From Catenulispora sp. MAP5-51 (GTDB lineage Bacteria > Actinomycetota > Actinomycetes > Streptomycetales > Catenulisporaceae): a stretch of 64,000 bases of DNA. Shown here one piece after another: positions 54,493 to 63,250 of this stretch; the stretch's first letter is position 1; each line of letters starts with the position of its first letter. The notes under the pieces were generated by a model, which was not told the DNA's origin, made no database searches, and saw only the letters and a list, made by a program, of their open reading frames with translations. The translations under genes were made by a program, and so were the position numbers. Where the stretch lies: assembly GCF_041261205.1 (NCBI RefSeq), contig NZ_JBGCCH010000015.1:62001-126000 (forward strand), written 5' to 3'.

Positions 54493-55850
54493 GCAGCAAC
54501 ACCCTGATCTCCGACAAGCCGGCCGGCGGGGCGCCGCGGCCCTACGAGTTCCCGGCCGTCACCCGCACCGAGCTGCCCGGCGGCCAGATCGTCGCCGCAC
54601 ACCTGCCCGGCCAGCGCATGGCCTACGCCGGCCTGCTGCTGGAGGCCGGATTCGTCCGGGAGCCCGCGGGCAAGGAGGGCGTCGGCAAGATCACGGCGGA
54701 CCTGCTGCGCGAGGGCACCGAGCTCAAGACCGGCGACGAGTTCGCGCTCGCCCTGGAGTCCCTGGGCGCCTCCTGGTCCGGCTCGGTCGACGCCGACGTG
54801 TTCCGGGTCGGCGTGCAGGCGCCGGTGGACCGGATCGCCGCCGCGGTCGCGCTGCTGGCCGAGGCCCTGCGCCGCCCGCGCCTGGCCGAGAACGACTTCG
54901 ACCGGGTGCGCAGCGACCGCGTCGCCAAGCTGACCACGGCCTGGGCGATGCCCGGGACGCGCGCCAACGAGGCCCTGAACCGCGGGCTGTACCTGCCGGA
55001 GAGCCGCTACAGCAAGCAGGACACCGGAACCGTCGCCTCCGTCAGCACCCTGACGCTGGACGACGTGCGCGAGTACCACGAGGCGCGGCTGGCGCTCGGC
55101 GGCACACTGCTGCTGGCCGGGGACCTGTCCGGGGTGGACGCGGCCGCGCTCGGCGAGATCCTGCTCGGCCAGGCCGCCCCCGCGGTCACGCCGCCGCCCG
55201 AGACCGGCGCCCGCGACCTGCTGGACCGCGAGATCGTGGTGGTGGACCGGCCCGGCGCCGTGCAGTCGGTCCTGGCGATCGCGCACCACGCGCCGCGCCG
55301 GGACACCCCGGACTACACCGCGATCGAGGCCATGGCCACGATCCTGGGCGGGACCTTCAACTCGCGGCTGAACCACCAGCTGCGCGAGGTGAAGGGCTAC
55401 ACCTACGGGGCGCGCGGCGGCTTCGACCTGAACCGCGAGAGCGGTGTGTTCTCCGCGTCCGCCTCGGTGCACACCGAGGTGACCGCCGAGGCCGCGGTGG
55501 ACGCGCTGGCCGAGATCGAGCGCATCAAGAGCGGCGGCGTCACCGACGACGAGCTCGCCTCGACCAAGGCCTACCGGACCGGCTCGCTGCCGATCGCGCT
55601 GCAGACGCCGGGCTCGGTGGGCGGCGCGCTGGCGCAGATCGTGGAGTTCGGCCTGCCGGACGACTACTACACAAAGAAGTACACGGAGTACACCCAACTG
55701 ACCAAAGACGAGGTGGATGCCGCCGCGGCAAAACGGTTGTTCCCGGAGAACGCGGTTGTCGTCATCGAGGGCGACGCCGAGAAGATCCTCCCGGGACTCA
55801 CCGAGGCCGGGATCGGCACCGTCCGCGTGGACGACGAGGGACAAGCCTGA
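54489..55850 (+). CDS. M16B protease partner subunit (non-catalytic)
   Basis: The 453-residue protein aligns with M16 throughout but lacks the zinc motif: the region GFVREPAGKEGVGKITADLL replaces HxxEH. It keeps the conserved C-terminal GGTFNSRLNHQLREVKGYTYGARGGFD, with the Arg/Tyr residues that complete the partner's active site. ATG 54489 overlaps the upstream stop. No signal peptide is present, so the pair is probably cytoplasmic. A terminator follows 45 bases on. Confidence 0.94.
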   Translation: MSSNTLISDKPAGGAPRPYEFPAVTRTELPGGQIVAAHLPGQRMAYAGLLLEAGFVREPAGKEGVGKITADLLREGTELKTGDEFALALESLGASWSGSVDADVFRVGVQAPVDRIAAAVALLAEALRRPRLAENDFDRVRSDRVAKLTTAWAMPGTRANEALNRGLYLPESRYSKQDTGTVASVSTLTLDDVREYHEARLALGGTLLLAGDLSGVDAAALGEILLGQAAPAVTPPPETGARDLLDREIVVVDRPGAVQSVLAIAHHAPRRDTPDYTAIEAMATILGGTFNSRLNHQLREVKGYTYGARGGFDLNRESGVFSASASVHTEVTAEAAVDALAEIERIKSGGVTDDELASTKAYRTGSLPIALQTPGSVGGALAQIVEFGLPDDYYTKKYTEYTQLTKDEVDAAAAKRLFPENAVVVIEGDAEKILPGLTEAGIGTVRVDDEGQA

Positions 55851-55894
55851 CCTTCACAAGGTTCTCGCAAAGCTCTGAATAAGCTCTGAACGAC

Positions 55895-55926
55895 AAGGCC
55901 CGCCGGTCCGCTGACCGGCGGGCCTT
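55895..55926 (+). terminator. Terminator after the M16 pair
   Basis: AAGGCCCGCCGGTC (55895-55908) and GACCGGCGGGCCTT (55913-55926) form a perfect 14-bp stem with loop CGCT, ending in a short AT-flanked tail. Confidence 0.85.
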
Positions 55927-56025
55927 CATGTCCACACCCCTTACGCACCCCTTGCGGTACACCCTTTGCAAACTTCTTATGGCGTCGCTTGCGTGGCTTT
56001 ACAGAATATTTACTGGCGATGTGCG

Positions 56026-56054
56026 TTGACGGCGACGCCAAAGACCCATAACTT
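56026..56054 (+). promoter_or_regulatory. Vegetative promoter of the secreted protein gene
   Basis: TTGACG (56026-56031), a 17-base spacer and TAACTT (56049-56054) match the HrdB-type consensus TTGAC-N17/18-TANNNT. The leader would be about 65 bases. A perfect GAACCGGTTC palindrome (56102-56111), with a repeated TGAACCG, lies just before the ribosome site and could be a roadblock operator. Confidence 0.55.
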
Positions 56055-56125
56055 TCCCGGTCGGTACGTGTCCTGATACCCCACCTCCCTAGCTGAACCG
56101 TGAACCGGTTCGGAGAGGAAATCAC

Positions 56126-58318
56126 GTGCATCGGGTCCCACTCAGAGCGGCGGCGGGCCTTGCCGCAGCGGCGATCACGCTGTTCGCCACCGCCGCGAAC
56201 GGAGCGGCGACGACGACGTCGTCCTCCGGCGCCACCTCGCCCGGCACCACCACGCAGAACCCGTATGACCCCTCGTACGGCCACCCCTACCGGCACGGGG
56301 CCATTCCCACCATCCAGCAGAACCAGAAGGCGAAGGCCTGGGCCAGCACCCACGCCTCGCCGCAGGCGACCACCGGTCCGGAGACGCTGTCCTACGGCGG
56401 CGGCATCGACGGCATCGGCGTCAACGACGGCGGCAAGTCCAAGGTCTACCTCATCTTCTACGGCAGCCAGTGGGGAACCCAGTCCACCGACGCCAACGGC
56501 AACGCCAAGTTCTCCGGCGACCCGGACGGCGGCGCCTCGGTCGCCCAGCAGATGTTCAAGGGCATCGGCACCAACAACGAGCTGTGGTCCGCGGACCTCA
56601 CTCAGTGGTGTGACGGCGCGGGCGTGTCCAGCGGCGCGACGTCCTGCCCGACCAACCTGCCGGCCTCGCAGTACATCAACTACCAGTCCGGCGGCGTGCT
56701 CGCCGGCGTCTGGGAGGACAACGCCGGCGCCTCCCCCTCCGCCGCGACCGGCCACCAGCTGGGCCAGGAAGCGGTCAACGCCGCCGCCCACTTCGGCAAC
56801 ACCACCGCCGCGGCCAACCGCAACGCCTACTACGTGATCCTGTCCCCGACCGGCACCAACCCGGACAGCTACCAGGGACAGTACTGCGCGTGGCACGACT
56901 ACAACGGTGACTCCACGCTCACCGGCGGCGCCGTGACCTCGCCCTACGGCGACATCGCGTTCTCCAACCAGCCGTACAACATGGACTCCGGCGCCGGCTG
57001 CGGCGTGGGCTTCGTGAACTCCCCCGGCACCCTGGACGGCTACACCATCACCATGGGCCACGAGTGGCACGAGATGATGTCCGACCAGAACCCGGCCGGC
57101 GGCTGGACCAACAACACCGGCTCGTCCTACAACGGCCAGGAGAACTCCGACGAGTGCGCGTGGCTGTCCCCCGGGACCGCCGGCGGCGCCGCGAACATCT
57201 CCTTCGGCTCGTTCGGCACCTACCCCGAGCAGGCCTCGTGGTCGAACGACACCAACGCGTGCGCCATCTCGCACGCGATCATCAACCACGGCACCACCGA
57301 GACCGTCACGGTCACCAGCCCCGGTAACCAGACCTCGACGCAGGGCACCGCGATCGGCACCGTGCAGATCTCGGGCTCGGACTCCGCGGGCAAGTCGCTG
57401 ACCTACTCGGCCACCGGTCTGCCGGCCGGCCTGTCGATCAGCAGCTCGGGCGCCATCACCGGCACCCCGACCGGCACCGGCACCTCCAGCGTCACCGTCA
57501 CCGCGAGCTCCGGCACCGCGACCGGGACCACGTCGTTCAGCTGGACCGTGAACCCGCAGGGCGGCACCGAGACGGTCACCGTCAACAACCCCGGCAACCA
57601 GACCTCGACGCAGGGCACCGCGATCAGCACCCTGCAGATCTCCGGTTCGGACTCCGCGGGCAAGTCGCTGACCTACTCCGCCTCCGGCCTGCCGGCCGGC
57701 CTGTCGATCAGCTCCTCCGGCGCCATCACCGGCACGCCGACCGGTACGGGTACCTCCAGCGTGACCGTCACCGCGTCCTCGGGCACCGCCTCGGGCTCGA
57801 CGACCTTCTCCTGGACCGTCAACCCCTCCGGTGGCGGCGGATGCACCGCGACCCAGCTGCTGGGCAACCCCGGCTTCGAGACCGGTAGCGCCTCCCCGTG
57901 GACCGCCACCGCCGGCGTGATCGACAACAGCTCCTCCGAGCCGGCCCACAGCGGCTCCTGGAAGGCCTGGCTCGACGGCTACGGCACCACCCACACCGAC
58001 ACCCTGGCGCAGTCGGTGAGCATCCCCGCCACCTGCAAGACGGCGACCTTCTCCTTCTGGCTGCACATCGACACCGCCGAGACCACGACCAGCACCGCCT
58101 ACGACAAGCTGTCGGTGCAGGTCCTGAACTCCTCCGGCACCGTCCTGGGCACCCTGGCCACCTACTCCAACCTCAACCACAACACCGGCTACACCCAGCA
58201 CTCCTTCAGCCTGGCCAGCTACATCGGCCAGACCATCTCGCTGAAGTTCACCGGCACCGAGGACTCCTCGCTGCAGACGTCGTTCGTCATCGACGACAAC
58301 GCTCTGAACGTGAACTGA
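56126..58318 (+). CDS. Secreted protein: HEWHE domain, two Ig-like repeats, C-terminal carbohydrate-binding-like domain
   Basis: The 730-residue exported protein has a signal peptide (HRVPLRAAAGLAAAAITLFA), a catalytic-looking domain (90-385) with HEWHE at 312-316 in TITMGHEWHEMMSDQNPAGGW, and several Cys (162, 174, 254, 292, 344, 379) likely in disulfides. Two He_PIG-like Ig domains follow (about 392-481 and 482-571), nearly identical. The C-terminal 150 residues (LGNPGFETGSASPWT ... FVIDDNAL) resemble CBM4/9-type jelly rolls. A metal-dependent peptidase is possible, but HEWHE is not exactly HExxH. GTG 56126 follows GGAGAGGAA. Confidence 0.8.
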   Translation: MHRVPLRAAAGLAAAAITLFATAANGAATTTSSSGATSPGTTTQNPYDPSYGHPYRHGAIPTIQQNQKAKAWASTHASPQATTGPETLSYGGGIDGIGVNDGGKSKVYLIFYGSQWGTQSTDANGNAKFSGDPDGGASVAQQMFKGIGTNNELWSADLTQWCDGAGVSSGATSCPTNLPASQYINYQSGGVLAGVWEDNAGASPSAATGHQLGQEAVNAAAHFGNTTAAANRNAYYVILSPTGTNPDSYQGQYCAWHDYNGDSTLTGGAVTSPYGDIAFSNQPYNMDSGAGCGVGFVNSPGTLDGYTITMGHEWHEMMSDQNPAGGWTNNTGSSYNGQENSDECAWLSPGTAGGAANISFGSFGTYPEQASWSNDTNACAISHAIINHGTTETVTVTSPGNQTSTQGTAIGTVQISGSDSAGKSLTYSATGLPAGLSISSSGAITGTPTGTGTSSVTVTASSGTATGTTSFSWTVNPQGGTETVTVNNPGNQTSTQGTAISTLQISGSDSAGKSLTYSASGLPAGLSISSSGAITGTPTGTGTSSVTVTASSGTASGSTTFSWTVNPSGGGGCTATQLLGNPGFETGSASPWTATAGVIDNSSSEPAHSGSWKAWLDGYGTTHTDTLAQSVSIPATCKTATFSFWLHIDTAETTTSTAYDKLSVQVLNSSGTVLGTLATYSNLNHNTGYTQHSFSLASYIGQTISLKFTGTEDSSLQTSFVIDDNALNVN
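57299..57838 (+). repeat. Two tandem 270-bp coding repeats
   Basis: Units 57299-57568 and 57569-57838 each encode 90 residues starting ETVTV and are nearly identical in protein, with mostly silent DNA differences. They encode the two Ig-like domains. Confidence 0.9.
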
Positions 58319-58322
58319 CGCC

Positions 58323-59198
58323 CTAAATAAGGGTACGGATCTCCGGCAGCCGCTTGGCGACCTGTTCCAGGTCGGCGAGCGGCTGCTCCGGTGAGAAGAA
58401 CAGCACGATCTCGGTGAAGCCGGCGTCCAGCCACGGCGCGACGTCGTCCACCACCCGGCGCGGATCCGGCCGCAGCTGCACCGAGCGCCGGATCTCCCCC
58501 GAGTCCCGGCCGACCTCGGCACACCAGCGGTCCAGCACCCCCGACAACCGCGCGGCCTCGTCGACGCCGTCGTGGTTGACGGTGTTCCAGACATCCGCCT
58601 GTTCTGCGACCAGCTTCAGCATCCGCTTCTCGCCGGTGCCGCCGAGCCAGATCGGCGGGTGCGGGCTCTGGAGCGGTTTGGGCGAGTGGACGGCCTTGTC
58701 GAGCGTGTAGTGCTCGCCGGCGAAGTCGGTGAAGCGCTCCGGGGACCACAGGGCCTTGATGATCCGCAGCGCCTCACCCAGCTTCTCGATGCGCTCCCGG
58801 CCGCCGCCCAGCTCGATGCCGAGCATCCGGTGCTCGTACTCGGCCCAGCCTGTACCGATGCCGAACTCCAGCCGGCCGCCGGACAGGTGGTCCACGGTCG
58901 TCGCGATCTTGGCCAGCACCGCCGGGTGGCGCAGCGAGTTCGCCGTGACCATGCAGCCGATGCGGGCGTTCCGGGTCTCGGAGGCCATCGCGGCCAGCAG
59001 CGACCAGCCGTCGAACAGGTCGACCGCCGGGTCCGGCTCGGCCACCGTCGCGGCGTTGCCGACCCCGGCCAGGTGGTCGTAGACCCACAGGTGGTCGAAC
59101 CCTGATTCGTCGGCCAGCCGCCAGAAGGCGCGCAGCGCGGCGATGGTGGTGCCCTGCGGGACCAGCTTCGCGCCGATCCGTAACGGATGTCGCGTCAC
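58323..59198 (-). CDS. F420-dependent LLM-class oxidoreductase
   Basis: The 291-residue TIM-barrel protein has FDHLWVYDHLAG, a non-prolyl cis-peptide region, HLSGGRLEFGIGTGWAEYEHRMLGIE and PPIWLGGTGEKRMLKLVAEQAD, typical of F420-dependent members of the luciferase-like family. The reaction is not predictable. It starts 2 bases after the ilvD stop, so it is co-transcribed with it. Its 3' end is only 4 bases from the convergent secreted-protein gene. Confidence 0.9.
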   Translation of the reverse strand: MTRHPLRIGAKLVPQGTTIAALRAFWRLADESGFDHLWVYDHLAGVGNAATVAEPDPAVDLFDGWSLLAAMASETRNARIGCMVTANSLRHPAVLAKIATTVDHLSGGRLEFGIGTGWAEYEHRMLGIELGGGRERIEKLGEALRIIKALWSPERFTDFAGEHYTLDKAVHSPKPLQSPHPPIWLGGTGEKRMLKLVAEQADVWNTVNHDGVDEAARLSGVLDRWCAEVGRDSGEIRRSVQLRPDPRRVVDDVAPWLDAGFTEIVLFFSPEQPLADLEQVAKRLPEIRTLI

Positions 59199-59200
59199 GG

Positions 59201-61054
59201 CTATTTACCGATTTGGCCGAGGTCCCGCACGCCGCCGGTGGCCGCGCTGGAGGCCAGCGCCGCGTAGGCGCGCAGGGCCACCGAGACCTGGCGGTCGCGC
59301 TCGCGCGGCCGGTAGCCGCCGAGGTCGGCGAGCAGCTTGGCGCGGCGCTCCTCCAGCACCTCGGGGTCGACGTCCAGGTGCAGGCTGCGGGTGGCGATGT
59401 CGATCTTGACCGTGTCGCCCTCCTCGACCAGCGCGATGACGCCGCCGCCGGCGGCCTCCGGGGAGATGTGGCCGATGGACAGGCCCGAGGTGCCGCCGGA
59501 GAAGCGGCCGTCGGTGACCAGCGCGCACTTGGCGCCCAGGCCCGTGCCCTTCAGGAACGCCGTCGGGTACAGCATCTCCTGCATGCCGGGGCCGCCCTTG
59601 GGACCCTCGTAGCGGATCACGATGACGTCGCCGCCGACGATCTTCTTCGCCAGGATCGCCTCGACGGCGTCGTCCTGCGACTCGAAGACCCGCGCGGGAC
59701 CGGCGAACTCCCAGATCTTCTCGTCCACGCCGGCGGTCTTCACGATCGCGCCGTCGGTCGCCAGGTTGCCCCAGAGCACCGCCAGGCCGCCGTCCTTGGT
59801 GTAGGCGTGGGCCAGGTCGCGGATGCAGCCGTTCTCGGCGTCGGTGTCCAGGCTGGCCCAGCGGTTCGCGGTCGAGAACGGCTCGACGGTGCGGACCCCG
59901 CCGGGAGCCGCGTGGTACAGCTCGATCGCGGCCTCGGAGGCCTTGCCGCCGCGCACGTCCCACTCGTCCAGCCAGACCTGCAGGGTCGGGGCGTGCACCG
60001 AGTGCACCTCGCGGTCCAGCAGCCCGCCGCGGTTCAGCTCGCCGAGGATCGCCGGGATGCCGCCGGCGCGGTGCACGTCCTCCATGTGGAACTGGCTGCT
60101 CGGCGCGACCTTGGACACGCACGGCACGCGGCGCGAGACGTGGTCGATGTCCTTGAGCCCGAAGCCGACGCCGGCCTCCTGCGCCGCCGCCAGCAGGTGC
60201 AGCACGGTGTTGGTGGAGCCGCCCATGGCCACGTCCAGGGCCATGGCGTTGCCGAACGCGGCCGGGGTGGCGATGGCGCGCGGCAGGACGGACTCGTCGT
60301 CGCCCTCGTAGTAGCGCCGGGCCAACTCCACGACCGTGCTGCCGGCCCGCTCGAACAGCTGGCGCCGGGCCTCGTGGGTGGCCAGCACCGAGCCGTTGCC
60401 GGGCAGACCCAGCCCCAACGCTTCCACCAGGCAGTTCATCGAGTTGGCGGTGAACATGCCCGAACAGGAGCCGCACGTGGGGCAGGCGGAGCGCTCGATG
60501 CCGTCGAGCTGCTCGTCGGTGACGGAGTCGTTGGCCGAGGCGATCATCGCGTCGATCAGGTCGATCTTGGAGTGCACCACGCCCTCGATGGCCGTGGTCT
60601 TGCCGGCCTCCATCGGGCCGCCGGAGACGAACACGGTCGGGACGTTCAGGCGCAGCGCGGCCATCAGCATGCCGGGCGTGATCTTGTCGCAGTTGGAGAT
60701 GCACACGAGCGCGTCGGCGCAGTGCGCGTTCACCATGTACTCCACCGCGTCGGCGATCAGCTCGCGGCTGGGCAGCGAGTAGAGCATGCCGGCGTGGCCC
60801 ATGGCGATGCCGTCGTCCACGGCGATGGTGTTGAACTCCTTGGCCACGCCGCCGGCGTCCTTGACCGCGTCGGCGACGATCTCGCCGACGTTGCGCAGGT
60901 GGACGTGGCCCGGGACGAACTGGGTGAAGGAGTTGGCGACCGCGACGATCGGTTTGCCGAAGTCGTCGTCCCCCATGCCGGTGGCCCGCCAAAGCGCGCG
61001 CGCCCCCGCCATGTTGCGTCCGTGGGTGCTGGTGCGCGACCGCAGGGCTGGCAT
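59201..61054 (-). CDS. ilvD: Dihydroxy-acid dehydratase
   Basis: IlvD dehydrates dihydroxy-acids in valine, leucine, isoleucine and pantothenate synthesis. The 617-residue protein starts [20 protein letters not shown] and has [11 protein letters not shown] and [19 protein letters not shown] with the iron-sulfur Cys ligands, [10 protein letters not shown], and the C-terminal [21 protein letters not shown]. Length is normal. It is the first gene of a pair with the LLM oxidoreductase and is divergent from a membrane-protein gene. Confidence 0.97.
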   Translation of the reverse strand: MPALRSRTSTHGRNMAGARALWRATGMGDDDFGKPIVAVANSFTQFVPGHVHLRNVGEIVADAVKDAGGVAKEFNTIAVDDGIAMGHAGMLYSLPSRELIADAVEYMVNAHCADALVCISNCDKITPGMLMAALRLNVPTVFVSGGPMEAGKTTAIEGVVHSKIDLIDAMIASANDSVTDEQLDGIERSACPTCGSCSGMFTANSMNCLVEALGLGLPGNGSVLATHEARRQLFERAGSTVVELARRYYEGDDESVLPRAIATPAAFGNAMALDVAMGGSTNTVLHLLAAAQEAGVGFGLKDIDHVSRRVPCVSKVAPSSQFHMEDVHRAGGIPAILGELNRGGLLDREVHSVHAPTLQVWLDEWDVRGGKASEAAIELYHAAPGGVRTVEPFSTANRWASLDTDAENGCIRDLAHAYTKDGGLAVLWGNLATDGAIVKTAGVDEKIWEFAGPARVFESQDDAVEAILAKKIVGGDVIVIRYEGPKGGPGMQEMLYPTAFLKGTGLGAKCALVTDGRFSGGTSGLSIGHISPEAAGGGVIALVEEGDTVKIDIATRSLHLDVDPEVLEERRAKLLADLGGYRPRERDRQVSVALRAYAALASSAATGGVRDLGQIGK

Positions 61055-61198
61055 GCGCTGCTCCGATCCGTATCACAAAAAATCTGTTCACTCGGGCTTG
61101 AGACGTTCATTCTCGCACTGTGGACTCTATCGCTCCACTCGCGTCCGGGAAGTGGACGGCGCGTGCCGAGCCCGGGTCCGGCCCCCGTGAGCTGCGCG

Positions 61199-61204
61199 TA
61201 CTAT
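61199..61204 (+). promoter_or_regulatory. Possible -10 of a leaderless promoter
   Basis: TACTAT fits TANNNT and lies 7 bases before GTG 61212; no ribosome site and no good -35 are visible. Confidence 0.4.
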
Positions 61205-61211
61205 CTGGCCC

Positions 61212-62066
61212 GTGGGGAAAACGGGGCGGACGTTGGACATGGTGGACCTGTCGGGGCGGAGCGCGAAGCGGCGGCGCAGAGCCCGGGTCAACGGCTGGAT
61301 CAGCCGGCTGATCGTCGCGGCGATCGCGGTGACCACGGCGGTGTTCGCGGTCGTCGGGGCGGTGAACCTCGTGCCGGACCAGGCGGATCTGTCGGCCTAC
61401 GACAAGGCGCCGTACTGCGCCGACCAGGCAGCGCAGACCCAGACCTGTGTCCTGCGCACCACTGCGAACATCGGCTATGTCTACGCCTCGAAGAACACCG
61501 GCAAGAACGCCCACGGCTACACCACCAAGGCCTACCTGTATCCGGTGACCGGCCACGGCCAGACGGTCACCCTGAGCTCCTCGCAGGACCTGACCGACTC
61601 GGTCTACGACGGCGACACCATGCCGGTGCTGGTCTGGCGCGACCAGATCACCCGGTTCACCTTCCGCGGCAGCACCCGCGACGCGGACCAGAACCCGCAC
61701 CACATCGTCCTGGACGACGTGTCGGAGGTCGCGCTGTGCCTGATCGCGGCGTCACTGCTCGGGCGGGCGGTGATCCGCAGGTTCCTGCACGACCGCATCG
61801 CGGTGAACCTGCGGCGCAACCGGATCCCGGACTGGACGCTGGTGGCCCTGGCGCTGGGCACGACGCTGGCCGCGATCGTGCAGGCGTCGTACGTGGTCAC
61901 CGCGCTCGGCCTGACCGGGGTGACGGTGCTGGCGGCGTCGGCGGCGTGGCCGTTCGTGCCGTGGGTGGCGACGTATGCGGAGCAGCGGCCCTTGGTCGTC
62001 GGGTCGCGGCCCAACACCTCGGCGGTCAGGAAGAAGAACCAGGCTCGGCAGCGCCGGCTGCCGTGA
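61212..62066 (+). CDS. Membrane protein, 284 aa
   Basis: Not recognised as a named family. It has a basic start (SAKRRRRARVNGW), helix 1 (about 32-52), an extracytoplasmic region of about 110 residues with two cysteines (YCADQAAQTQTCVL), then helices near 175-190, 212-232 and 238-255, and a basic tail. GTG 61212 is the start. The 3' end overlaps the convergent beta-lactamase-like gene by 41 bases. Confidence 0.72.
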   Translation: MGKTGRTLDMVDLSGRSAKRRRRARVNGWISRLIVAAIAVTTAVFAVVGAVNLVPDQADLSAYDKAPYCADQAAQTQTCVLRTTANIGYVYASKNTGKNAHGYTTKAYLYPVTGHGQTVTLSSSQDLTDSVYDGDTMPVLVWRDQITRFTFRGSTRDADQNPHHIVLDDVSEVALCLIAASLLGRAVIRRFLHDRIAVNLRRNRIPDWTLVALALGTTLAAIVQASYVVTALGLTGVTVLAASAAWPFVPWVATYAEQRPLVVGSRPNTSAVRKKNQARQRRLP

Positions 62067-63237
62067 GCTCCCCGTCCCCGCTGACGGCCGTGCGCACCAG
62101 ATCGCTGAGCTCGGTCTGCCAGGCGAGCGCCGGGCCGCGCGGGGCCATGTAGCCGGACAGGTACGCGAAGACGAGCCCGTGATCGGGGTCGGCCCAGGCG
62201 TTGCAGTAGTTGCTGCCGTTGTGGCCGAAGACCTCCTCGCCGGCGGTGACCCCGAAGGGCTTCGCGGTCTGGATCGGCTGCTCGCCCCAGCCGAGTTGGA
62301 AGCCGTGGGCCCAGCGGACGGCGTGGCCGATGATCGGGTCGCGGTGGGTGCCGCCGCCGGTGGTGGGGAAGCGCGCGGGATTCCGTGCCGAGCGCACGGT
62401 TTCCGGCTTGAACACGGTGACTCCGTCGAGGGTGCCGCCGTTCAGCAGGAGCTGGAAGAACCGGGCCACGTCGCGCGCTGTGGAGTGGACCGTCGCGGCC
62501 GGGATCGCCGCGGTGCGCACGGTTTTCTGGGCGAAGCGGGCCACTTTCAGGCGGTCGGGGAAGGGGGTTCTGGGCGCTGTCGCGGACTGCAGGTCGGCTC
62601 GCGATTCCCAGCGCGCGGGCGGCAGGCCGAGCGAGGTGTCGTGCAGCCCGGCCGGGGCGAGGATCCGCGTGCTCAGATACTCGGCGAGCGGGATGCCGGT
62701 GACCCGCTGGAGGAGTTCGCCGAGGATGAAGCCCTGGCTGAGGATGTGGTACGCCGAGGACCGGCCCGGCTCCCGTTTCGCCGTGGCCGCGGCGGCCGCG
62801 CGCACCGAGCGGTCCCAGTCGTGCATGATCAGCGCGTCGCCGACGACGTGCCGGGTGGACAGCGGCGCGCCGGTGGAGTGGGTGAGCGCGTGGCGCGGCG
62901 TCGCGGATTCCTTGCCGGCGCGGCCGTACTCGGGCCAGTGCTCTGCGATCGGGGCGTCCAGGTCGAGCCGGCCGCGTTCGGCGAGCTGGTGGACGGCCAT
63001 CGCGGTGAACGGCTTTCCCGTGGACCACAACAGGAACGGGGTGTCGGGCCGGCAGCGGACGCTCAGGTCGAGGATCGGGGCGCCGTGGTGCAGGACGTGC
63101 AGCTGCGCCTGGCCGGGGCGGTCGCGGACCAGCTCGGCGATGCGGTTCAGGGCGTGGATGCGGTTCGGGGAGTCGAGGCGGTTCGGGGCGTCCATGCGGT
63201 TCGGGGCATCGATGCGGTTCGGGGCGTTCTCGGTCAT
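62026..63237 (-). CDS. Serine beta-lactamase-family hydrolase (class C/esterase-like)
   Basis: The 403-residue protein has the nucleophile motif STGK (Ser72-Lys75), Tyr163 in SSAYHILSQGF as the likely base, and GHNGSN near the C-terminus in place of KTG, a pattern of EstB-type esterases and DD-peptidases more than of true AmpC enzymes. No signal peptide is present, which favours a cytoplasmic esterase. The N-terminus has five 6-residue repeats (NRIDAP, NRMDAP, NRLDSP and variants). It is encoded 13 bases after the MFS gene. Confidence 0.88.
   Translation of the reverse strand: MTENAPNRIDAPNRMDAPNRLDSPNRIHALNRIAELVRDRPGQAQLHVLHHGAPILDLSVRCRPDTPFLLWSTGKPFTAMAVHQLAERGRLDLDAPIAEHWPEYGRAGKESATPRHALTHSTGAPLSTRHVVGDALIMHDWDRSVRAAAAATAKREPGRSSAYHILSQGFILGELLQRVTGIPLAEYLSTRILAPAGLHDTSLGLPPARWESRADLQSATAPRTPFPDRLKVARFAQKTVRTAAIPAATVHSTARDVARFFQLLLNGGTLDGVTVFKPETVRSARNPARFPTTGGGTHRDPIIGHAVRWAHGFQLGWGEQPIQTAKPFGVTAGEEVFGHNGSNYCNAWADPDHGLVFAYLSGYMAPRGPALAWQTELSDLVRTAVSGDGELTAAGAAEPGSSS
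63142..63231 (-). repeat. Five tandem 18-bp repeats in the beta-lactamase-like gene
   Basis: Units of GCGGTTCGGGGCGTCCAT and close variants begin at 63142, 63160, 63178, 63196 and 63214. Each encodes six residues of the (D/A/S)PNR type, so copy changes keep the frame. Confidence 0.9.
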
Positions 63238-63250
63238 CGCATCAACCTCC

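Noticed and set aside
55667-58594. A 975-codon antisense frame through the secreted-protein gene
   Set aside because: It is a shadow of the Gly/Thr/Ser-rich repeats; the plus strand has a signal peptide, ribosome site, promoter and domain structure.
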